Below are positions 1-7,800 of a stretch of DNA of 46,182 nucleotides, one piece after another; the stretch's first letter is position 1, and every line of letters starts with the position of its first letter. Source of the DNA: Lentisphaerota bacterium (GTDB lineage: Bacteria; Verrucomicrobiota; Lentisphaeria; Oligosphaerales; JABHEG01). The translations under genes and the position numbers were made by a program. The notes under the pieces were generated by a model. The model worked only from the letters and a program-made list of their open reading frames with translations. It was not told where the DNA came from and did no database searches. Where the stretch lies: the NCBI GenBank assembly GCA_018676675.1, contig JABHEG010000064.1:90211-136392 (forward strand), given 5' to 3'.

Positions 1-1
1 C

Positions 2-1258
2 CCAGAGGCCGCGTCTTCCCACTGTGCCCTGCTCAGTTGTCTGGGAGGCATCGCTTCCCCAAACGGCTTACCTGCTCTCTATGGAGCGCTCAAGAACAAG
101 AACAGCGACGTCCGCAAGGCAGCGATCCGGGCACTGGCAGACTGGCCTGATCCGTCCCCCCTGGAACAGCTCCGTGTCGTGAGCCGGGAATCGGAGGACT
201 TGGTCGAACGTGTGCTTTCACTCCGGGGCTATGCCCGCCAACTCGCGATGCCGAGCGAACGCCCAATCAGGAAGACATTGGGACTCTACCGTGAAGCGCT
301 TGGGCTCGCCCAGAACGATCAGGAAAAGAAGCCCCTGTTGGCCGGGCTCGGAGACATCTGTCACCCCGATGCCCTCACCATGCTGGAGCCCTTCTTCGAC
401 GTCCCTGCAATCCAGACCGAAGCGCTCATGTCTGCAACCAGGATCTACCAGGGCCTCGACGGAGCCGCTATGACGGCCACGGCATCGCACGGCCAGAAGG
501 ACACGAAGAAGGCGCTGGACGGCACGCGCGACACACGTTGGACCACAGGTGGAGCAATGAAGGGCGGCGAATGGTACCAGGTCGACGTCGGCTTCGAAAG
601 CACCATCAAGACCATTTACCTGGATGCGGGTCCGGTCGGTACAGACTACCCCCGGGGATACGAAGTCTATGTCGGTCTGGATCCTGAGAAGCTCGGCAAA
701 CCGCGCGTCGTGGCCAAAGGCAAAGAGAGAATCTTCACGATCACGCTTGATCCACCGGTCTACGGACAGTTCATCAAGATCGTCCAGACCGGGTCTTCGA
801 CCGGCAATTTCTGGTCCATCGCCGAAATGAAGATCAACGGACGCCCCCTCAACGACACATCTGCCGAACTGGATCGCAGCGGTTGGAAGATGTCGGCATC
901 CCACATGAAGGATGCTGCGGGCAACGCCATCGACGGCGACCGTGAGAAACGTTGGGGCACTGGTGGAGCGCAGAAAGGCGGCGAATGGCTGCAGGTAGAC
1001 ATGGGCGAGGAAAAGACGGTCCGGAAAGTCATCCTGGACGCTGCCAAGTCCAGGAGTGACTACCCGCAAGGCTATCAGGTCTACGTTTCCAGTGACGGTG
1101 AGAACTGGATCGGCCCGATCGCAGTGGGAGGGGGCTCCAAGGCCCTCACGACCATCACATGCCTGCCCCGCAAGGGACGCTACGTCCGCATCAAACAGAC
1201 CGGCAACGCCGAACGCTGGTGGTGGTCCGTCTACGACCTCCGTATCGTGGCGGAATAG
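2..1258 (+). CDS. HEAT-repeat protein with two discoidin (F5/8 type C) domains, 5' truncated
   Basis: The reading frame is open from the first bases of the window, so this is the 3' part of a longer gene; the GTG at 179 is internal. The leading residues (about 1-110) look like HEAT repeats, with helix pairs such as DVRKAAIRALADW. Two tandem F5/8 type C-like jelly rolls follow, roughly bases 470-840 and 890-1255. Both share the order ALDG or AIDG, RW, GG, GGEW, QVD(V/M)G, then a late YVRIKQTG-type strand. Discoidin domains bind sugars or surfaces; HEAT repeats bind proteins. In planctomycete-type bacteria such tails are common on large exported proteins, but the N-terminus that would show export or catalysis is outside the window. 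Role inferred only as glycan or protein binding. Confidence 0.8.
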   Translation, partial: PEAASSHCALLSCLGGIASPNGLPALYGALKNKNSDVRKAAIRALADWPDPSPLEQLRVVSRESEDLVERVLSLRGYARQLAMPSERPIRKTLGLYREALGLAQNDQEKKPLLAGLGDICHPDALTMLEPFFDVPAIQTEALMSATRIYQGLDGAAMTATASHGQKDTKKALDGTRDTRWTTGGAMKGGEWYQVDVGFESTIKTIYLDAGPVGTDYPRGYEVYVGLDPEKLGKPRVVAKGKERIFTITLDPPVYGQFIKIVQTGSSTGNFWSIAEMKINGRPLNDTSAELDRSGWKMSASHMKDAAGNAIDGDREKRWGTGGAQKGGEWLQVDMGEEKTVRKVILDAAKSRSDYPQGYQVYVSSDGENWIGPIAVGGGSKALTTITCLPRKGRYVRIKQTGNAERWWWSVYDLRIVAE

Positions 1259-1279
1259 AGCGCCTGTCCAGCGGCCTTT

Positions 1280-1344
1280 CTGGAGAGCGGCGGTCCACCG
1301 CCGTAGCTGCACGCACGCCAGACGGTCGGGACGACCGCTCTCCA
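1280..1344. repeat. Cruciform-like inverted repeat with two internal hairpins
   Basis: Outer arms CTGGAGAGCGG (1280-1290) and CCGCTCTCCAG (1334-1344) are perfect 11-base complements. Between and overlapping them lie two perfect hairpins: CGGCGG-TCCA-CCGCCG at 1288-1303 and CGGTCG-GGA-CGACCG at 1323-1337. It fills the gap between the discoidin gene and the phosphoesterase gene. It could act as a terminator or be a REP-like repeat; no T run follows it. Confidence 0.7.
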
Positions 1345-1421
1345 GAAGACAGATGAGCTGCACCTGTCAGATATGACTGCCCGACCAGGGGCAGCAGATC
1401 TCCAACTGAAGGAAGGCGATC

Positions 1422-2507
1422 ATGCCAAGGGAACGACAGCCGGACGCCCAACTCCGCCTTTGGGTTTGGGGAGATGCGCACGTCGGCACGGACATCAAAC
1501 GCGGCCGCGAGAGCCTGATTGACGCCATCCGCCAAAGCGAAATCGGAGGAGACCAAGGCGGGCCGCCGTTTGACTGGGACATTGCCGTCGACATTGGGGA
1601 CAACTCCGGTGGCCAAGCCGTCCCGGAGGACGACGAAGGTCGCGAACTGGTCCGACAGTTCGGGGCATTAGCCAAGCACCGCCGTGAGGACATCTACAAC
1701 GTCTGCGGCAACCACGATCGAAGCGGTCTGAACGAGCCTGAAGCCTGGTGGTGGCAGAAGTGGGTTGACCCCATGGGCGAGAACACGCCATTCTCCCAAG
1801 TCGATCCCGCCCGACGCCCTTACCCCGTGAACGGCACGTGGGAGCGCTACTCCTTCCGGGTCGGGAACATCCTGTTCCTGATGATGAGTGACATCAACGA
1901 GCCCACCCAAACCATCGGGCGGGGAGATTTGGGCGGGAACCCGTCCGGTGTCGTCCGGGGCGGAACATTCGATTGGTGGAAGCAGAGCGTCGAAACCAAC
2001 CCGGATTCCCTCGTCGTCTCGGCCCACCACTACATGCTCAAGGAAACCACCGTCGCTTCCGGCGAGTGGGAAGGGATGCAGAAGGACGACGCCGGAGAGT
2101 GGATCTCGCGTTACCACGGGCACAAACCGCAGGGCACGCCCATCGGCGCCTCGTATCTCTACTTCGTCGACAGCGTCCCTGATGCCCAGGCCTTCGAGCG
2201 CTACCTGGAAGCCCACCCCGGCACCCTTGATCTCTGGTTGGGTGGCCACACGCACACCCATCCGGACGATACCTGCGGCAACAAGTCTCACATCGAGACC
2301 AAATGGGGCACACATTTCGTGAATGCGGCCTGCTTGAGCCGCTACCACGGCACGCTGAATGTCCCCAAGAGCCGCTTGCTGACGTTCACCGAAGACAGCT
2401 GCGATCTCCGCATTCAGTGCTACATGCACACTGATGAGTTCCTCCCCCAGGGCTGGTATGCATCAGCCGAACGAACGGTCACACTGAGCAAACCGTTTCA
2501 GTGGTAG
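1422..2507 (+). CDS. Calcineurin-like metallophosphoesterase
   Basis: A 361-residue protein with the ordered metal-binding motifs of the calcineurin-like phosphoesterase superfamily: D-x-H (D18, H20 in GDAHVG), GD (D60 in DIGDN), GNHD (N97, H98, D99), a histidine in SAHH (H202/H203) and G-H-x-H (H276, H278). Family members hydrolyse phosphoesters at a two-metal centre; substrates range from nucleotides to phospholipids and cannot be told from sequence. There is no signal peptide, so a cytoplasmic location is likely. A GGAAGG ribosome site lies about 6 bases before the ATG. It is co-directional with the esterase gene downstream, 118 bases away, with two repeat units between. Confidence 0.88.
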   Translation: MPRERQPDAQLRLWVWGDAHVGTDIKRGRESLIDAIRQSEIGGDQGGPPFDWDIAVDIGDNSGGQAVPEDDEGRELVRQFGALAKHRREDIYNVCGNHDRSGLNEPEAWWWQKWVDPMGENTPFSQVDPARRPYPVNGTWERYSFRVGNILFLMMSDINEPTQTIGRGDLGGNPSGVVRGGTFDWWKQSVETNPDSLVVSAHHYMLKETTVASGEWEGMQKDDAGEWISRYHGHKPQGTPIGASYLYFVDSVPDAQAFERYLEAHPGTLDLWLGGHTHTHPDDTCGNKSHIETKWGTHFVNAACLSRYHGTLNVPKSRLLTFTEDSCDLRIQCYMHTDEFLPQGWYASAERTVTLSKPFQW

Positions 2508-2523
2508 CGAAGACTTTCTTACA

Positions 2524-2583
2524 GAGCCGCGACTTGCGGGAGCGGTTGTCTCCTTCCGTCCGAGCCGCGACTAACGGGAGCGG
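2524..2583. repeat. Two copies of a 22-nt GAGCCGCGAC...GGGAGCGG repeat
   Basis: Copies at 2524-2545 and 2562-2583 share GAGCCGCGACT, a variable dinucleotide region and CGGGAGCGG. A third copy lies at 42795-42816. In the first copy CCGC and GCGG can pair around GACTT. Very similar GAGCCGCGAC-type repeats are widespread in planctomycete genomes (my recollection of the group, not a search). They sit directly upstream of the esterase gene. Confidence 0.65.
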
Positions 2584-2625
2584 ACATCAGGCATCACCAT
2601 TCCAGCAGAGCGAAGGAACGAGCCC

Positions 2626-4503
2626 ATGAGTTTGACCGGCGAACAGATCACTCGAACATTGTCTCGTGACCTCCTCAAAGGCCGGCACACACGGGCCATG
2701 ATGGATTACTACCGGGAGAAGCTGCCTCAACTGCAGCAACCCGAGTGTCCGGATGAATGGCGGGAACGGACCGAGCGCATTCGGACAGACCTGTTGGCCA
2801 AGGTCTATCTCAAAGGGCACAAGCCGGGCATCCTCCACGAGCCGCCGAAAGTGGAATGGCGTGGAACAATCGAGACCAAACACGGTTACCGCATCCGCAA
2901 GCTCCGCTATGAAGGGTATCCGGGCATGTGGATTCCGGGGTTGTTGTACGAGCCGAATGACGTCAAGGGAAAAGTCCCGGCTGTGCTCAATGTCAATGGG
3001 CACCACCGCGGGGGCAAGGCAATGCCCTACAAGCAGGCACGCTGCATCAATCTGGCCAAACGAGGCATGCTGGCGCTCAACACCGAGTTCGTGGGCATGG
3101 GGGAGCTTCAAGGCTCCGCATTCCACATGCATCAGGGGCACATGGACCTCTGCGGAACAGCCGGCGTGGGAGTGATGTATCTGGCCATGAAACGTGGCCT
3201 CGATGTACTGCTTGCTCACGAGAATGCTGACCATGAGCGCGTGGCCATGACCGGACTTTCCGGGGGCGGCTGGCAGACGGCTGTCCTCTCCGCCTTGGAC
3301 GAACGTATCCGCCTCACCGTGCCCGTGTCAGGGCATTCCCCGATCTGGCATCGAGCCACTGTCCGCTGGCAAGACCACGGGGATCTTGAACAGACACCCG
3401 TCGACCTGTGTACGGTAGCCGATTACGACACGCTCACTGCGATGTTCGCACCACGCCCCGCCCTCCTCATCCACAGTGTCAACGACGGCATCTTCCGGCC
3501 TGAGTTCATGGTCGATGCGCTGTACAAGCCGGCCCGAGAGATCTATGACCTGCTCGGGGTCAGAGATCACATCCAGTTCTACGCGAACGAGGACCCGGGA
3601 ACGCACAACTACGAGAGCGACAACCGCGAGCAGTTCTACGCGTGCCTGAAACGATCGTGGGATTTGGGCATTTCGACCGAGGACATCCCCTGTGCCGAGG
3701 ACGAAATCCTGTCGGAGTGGGAGCTGAACGTGGGGCTGCCCGGGAATAACCCGACGTTCTTGGGTATGGCCGCCGATCTCGCGACTGATCTCCCCGCCCA
3801 ACGCTCAACCAAGGAGACAGCGAGCGCTGACCGTGGGCGCCTCCGCGAGGTACTGCGCCTCCTGGAGCCCCTTCCTGCCACGGCAGCCCGGGTGGGAAAT
3901 CCACGTCCGATCAAGGGCATCTCAATCACAAACTACGTGTTGGAGATGGACCGTTGGCTCGTCCCGGCAGTGGAACTGTGTCCACTCGATGTGTCTGGTA
4001 CGACGGTCATCCTGACCGAAGGGAAGAGGGCTCACTGCTCTGGACAGGCCCAGGCTGCGGTGAACGCGGGACAACGCGTGCTGGTCGTCGATCTCTTCTC
4101 TTTCGGAGAACAGGTCATCGCAGAAGGGCAGTATCATCCCTATTTCATGGAATCCGTCTGCGCGGGAGGAGATCGTCCCCTCGGAATTGCGGCTGCTCAG
4201 TTCCTGGCCCTTCTGAACTGGCTCGGCACGGGCGGCCCGTCGTCGCCGATCCACGTCGCAGCCCAAGGCCTATCCACAAGTCTGATCGCCCTGTGTGCCA
4301 CTGCTCTTGAACCGGAACGCGTCACCTCGATGGACCTGAACCTGCCCGACACGCTCCGTCGGCTGATCGACTGGCAAATCGAGTACGTTCAGCACCCAGC
4401 AATGTTCTGCTTTGGTCTTCTCAAGCAGTTCGACATTGAGGACCTGATCGTCCTGTCGTCCCCCGTCCGAATCGAGATCGCCGGGCGCGGACCGATGCGC
4501 TGA
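2626..4503 (+). CDS. Alpha/beta-hydrolase esterase (acetyl-xylan-esterase-like)
   Basis: A 625-residue protein with an alpha/beta-hydrolase domain over about residues 90-360. The nucleophile elbow is GLSGGGW with Ser212; the acid is probably Asp287 (VNDGIF) and the base His327 (GTHNY). NVNGHH before the elbow fits the oxyanion region. This layout is like the large secondary-metabolite or acetyl-xylan-type esterases often found near glycosidases in PVC bacteria. A second part (about 370-625) has mixed alpha/beta character and no catalytic motif I recognise. No signal peptide is visible. The ATG at 2626 is preceded by GAAGGAACGAGCCC, an acceptable ribosome site. Deacylation of sugars or small esters is inferred from context. 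Confidence 0.8.
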   Translation: MSLTGEQITRTLSRDLLKGRHTRAMMDYYREKLPQLQQPECPDEWRERTERIRTDLLAKVYLKGHKPGILHEPPKVEWRGTIETKHGYRIRKLRYEGYPGMWIPGLLYEPNDVKGKVPAVLNVNGHHRGGKAMPYKQARCINLAKRGMLALNTEFVGMGELQGSAFHMHQGHMDLCGTAGVGVMYLAMKRGLDVLLAHENADHERVAMTGLSGGGWQTAVLSALDERIRLTVPVSGHSPIWHRATVRWQDHGDLEQTPVDLCTVADYDTLTAMFAPRPALLIHSVNDGIFRPEFMVDALYKPAREIYDLLGVRDHIQFYANEDPGTHNYESDNREQFYACLKRSWDLGISTEDIPCAEDEILSEWELNVGLPGNNPTFLGMAADLATDLPAQRSTKETASADRGRLREVLRLLEPLPATAARVGNPRPIKGISITNYVLEMDRWLVPAVELCPLDVSGTTVILTEGKRAHCSGQAQAAVNAGQRVLVVDLFSFGEQVIAEGQYHPYFMESVCAGGDRPLGIAAAQFLALLNWLGTGGPSSPIHVAAQGLSTSLIALCATALEPERVTSMDLNLPDTLRRLIDWQIEYVQHPAMFCFGLLKQFDIEDLIVLSSPVRIEIAGRGPMR

Positions 4504-4558
4504 GTCAGCTGAATGCCCCGAAGCCTGAACGTCCTGCCGACGAGGCGGCTGCTTCAAC

Positions 4559-4796
4559 GCGGGAGGCGGTGCCACCCGCCGATTGCCGAGGTGGCTGCTT
4601 CAACGTGGGAGGCGGTGCCACCCGCCGATTTTCCGGGAGTCGGAGCCCAGCGGCTCCTCCCACATTGGGGCCAGAAGAAGTAGTCAACGTGGGAGGCGGT
4701 GCCCCCCGCCGATTTTCCGGGCAGTCGGAGCACAGCGGCTCCTCCCACATTGGGGGGCAGGAGAAGCAGTCACCGGGGCATGGCAGCCCCTCCCAC
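4559..4796. repeat. Cluster of six 25-nt GTGGGA hairpin elements
   Basis: Six copies fill the gap between two convergent genes: 4559-4583, 4605-4629 and 4689-4713 on plus; 4639-4663, 4724-4748 and 4772-4796 on minus. Each reads GTGGGA (GCGGGA in the first), a 5-base arm, a 6-base loop, the complementary arm, then GAT, GAC or GGT. Arms are GGCGG/CCGCC, GGAGC/GCTCC and GGGGC/GCCCC, so pairing is kept while bases change. Loops are TGCCAC, TGCCCC, TGCCAT or CGCTGG/T. Two forward-reverse pairs lie 9-10 bases apart. A role in ending transcription from both sides or in mRNA 3'-end protection is possible. Confidence 0.85.
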
Positions 4797-4839
4797 TTTA
4801 AGATGTCGTCAGATACCTCGGCAGCCTGAGTCGCAGCAG

Positions 4840-7800
4840 TCACTCCCCCGTCTCCTCCACGATCTCAAGGCCATGGAGGATAGGAAAGGCCGAACTCCGT
4901 CCATCTATAGAGCGGGGTGTGAACCCGATCCCGATCGTCTCACCAGCCTCTATATCGTGGAATTCTCTCACGAATTCCCGGGCCCCATCACGCGTCTGCA
5001 CGGCGACATCCACTGCTCGTGCGGCCAGACGGCCCTGGAGCGACACATCAAAGACGCTCTGCCCGGGAAGGACGCCCTCCGATGCGGAGAAGAACAACCG
5101 CACGGTGTAATTCCGAGAACTGAGCGGGGGAGGGCTTTCGAGACTGAGCCTAGCGAAGTTCGCATTGAGCCGCCACCTGTCCCAGGAGGGGTACTTGAAT
5201 TCGAACATGTCGGGGCCCACACCGGTCTTGTTCGTTCCGCGGATGTAGATGCGCAGCGACTTCCTGGGTTTGGCTCCGATCTCTGCCAGTACAGCCCAGG
5301 GAATCGCCATTTCCAGGGCCCATTCTTCCGGCGTCACCCGCACAGCGGTCCGCCAACTCCTGCTCAGATGGTCATCCGCGAAGACTCGCCACGATTTGGA
5401 GGACGTCCCAAACCGTGCGCCCGAGACAGAGACTCCCATGTAAGCAACAAACTTGTTGCGGCTGTCACTGATGCGGACGTTCCAGGAGTCATCGTCCCAC
5501 ACCGGCTCTCCCCATGGGTCAGTGGAGCGTCGCTCGGTCCCCGTTATCGGCTCGAGCCCAATGTCGTCGAACCTGATCCATCCTGCCGTCCCATAGTGCC
5601 GCAACCGAACCATGACCGCCTCAGCTCCGGGGGGAAGGTCCAGCGTGTGGTCGTACAGGATCCATTTCCCCTCCGTGCCTCCGGTCAAATCGCGACTCAT
5701 GCCGCCCGTCCGGGCACCGTTCACAATGACACGCAGTCCGATTCCGGCCCGATGCCACGTTTCCCTGCCCTGCACGATTCCTTCCGCTTTCATCCGCCCT
5801 GAAAGCCGTACCTGCCGCCACTCGGGCTTCACCGGTATCGTCTGCTCGAACTGCCCCGCCAGCCCCTTCGACTTATCCATCACCAAGACGTTGCGTCCCG
5901 CCTCCCTGGCGATAGCCCCGGCGCTGCCCTGCATGGCCTTCCAACCGGTTGGAACGCCGCCCGTACCGGGTTGATCGAACGCCCCGTTGATAAGCAGATT
6001 GCTGTTGGCGGGGACTGGGTCCGTATCGCCAGCGTCGTTGGCTCGTCTGGGAGTGTTCATCACCCAGGGGACGGGCTTTCCCGCTTGCTCCGGGGCCGTC
6101 CGTCGCAGGGAGATATAGAGATTCTTGTCATCATGACGAAGGAATCCCGACGCCAGGGGATAGACCGTTCGCTCGCGATCAACAAAGGCGATGGGATGGG
6201 CTCCATCCCAACACGAATCTGTGAGGCGGCCATCCAGCACAGGTGCAGTTGGACACGACGGAGCAACGGCGGGGCGGTCGATGCTGAGATCAACAGTCAG
6301 GCCGCGTAGTCCCTGCCCCCCTGAGGCGTAGAGCCACCGCTTCCGGACTTCAGCCAGCTCCGAGCCATCCGGATTTCTGCGGGAATAGGTCGGTGTGCCT
6401 TCAACGGTGGCCGGCGCCATGACCGAACCGGGCATGAACGGACGTGGGAACGCGAGCCACAGGTTGCCGCCCGAATCACGCTTGTCAGCCGGTGCCCCGA
6501 CGTTCAGGCGCAATTGCTTCACCACGCTACCCGCGGGCGCATCCCCAACCCGCAGGACGGCCCATTCATTCGCCCGGGGCGGCGCGGGGGCCAGGGCCAA
6601 TGACGTCTGGAAATTGTAGCCACACGTGCAGTTACTGGAACCCTCCGGTACCATCACCAGACCACCGGCGGGAATGATGTTCATCCAACAACTCGGCCGC
6701 TGCTGTCCAAGCCAGTGCATACCGTCGTCTTGCTTCAAATCATGGAACGCGATCGAGCCGACCCGGAAGAACAGAGTACTCGTGCACCCCGAAACCGCTG
6801 CACAGCCCCCCTTTCCCTGAGAGTGGAAGAGGAATGGTGACGGTTCGCCTGTCAACGGATGTCGACGCATCTTCTGTGCCCCGGTACGTAGATCAAAGGC
6901 TCCCGGGTACGCATAGATAGTACCATCCACAAGAACCGGAGGGATCATGCTGCTTCGCCCCTTCCGGGTGTCAGCCCAGAGCTCCTCGCCATTATCCGCG
7001 GAATACACCGCCAATCCGGAACCGGACGCTACAACCACGCCATCGATCGCCTGCAGCCTCTTCTTGCCGGCCAGGCTCGGGGGAGCCACGCTCCACTGGA
7101 TCTGGCCGCTCACCAGATCCAGTGCCCTGAGCACGGGAGAAACAGCCGTTGCCTTGCCTCTGCGTTTGCCTGCCTGACGCTTTGCCGGGGTCGGTCTGTC
7201 GACCACCAACACACGATCAGCCTGGACCGTGATCATGTGGGAGGAGATGCTGGCTTCCGCGCGGTGAATCCAGCGCACCGCTCCCGTGTCTCGGTCCAGG
7301 GCAAAGAGTGCTCGGTCTTCCGGGTGGGCTTTGGGCCAGAAAGACCACTTGAAGTTAGACACCCCAACGCTCCCCAGGACCGCGTCGCCAACAACGGCGA
7401 GGTAGTTCCAACCCAAACGGTCTGCCCAGTCTCTCGGCAGGAGTCTGGAGGAGTAATCCGCTTTTCGCACGGGGACCTGCTCGGCGGCACGCAAACTGCC
7501 ATTGAGCATGAATCGCGCCCAGCCGGTGGTGAGTCGGTGGCTGTCCGGCCCGGCGAATCTGTGAATGCGACGGAGCGGTAGGGGCTTCACCTCCTGCCCT
7601 CTGCCCTTCTTGCCGCGGTAGCCCGGGAGATGTGTGCCCTGCGCATCTGGATAGGCCACGAGGGTCGCCCCGAATGCGAAGCTCGCCAGCTCGGGTCCCG
7701 CGAACGCTGCAATGTCAGACCACTTGATGGTGACCTGAGTTCGACTGCCGGGTTGGCCTTCGGTGCTGGTCAGCGCACGTGCTTGGAGCACAGGGTGTGC

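Noticed and set aside
218..1363. 381-residue minus-strand ORF
   Set aside because: Antisense to the discoidin gene and without motifs or ribosome site; high GC produces such shadows.
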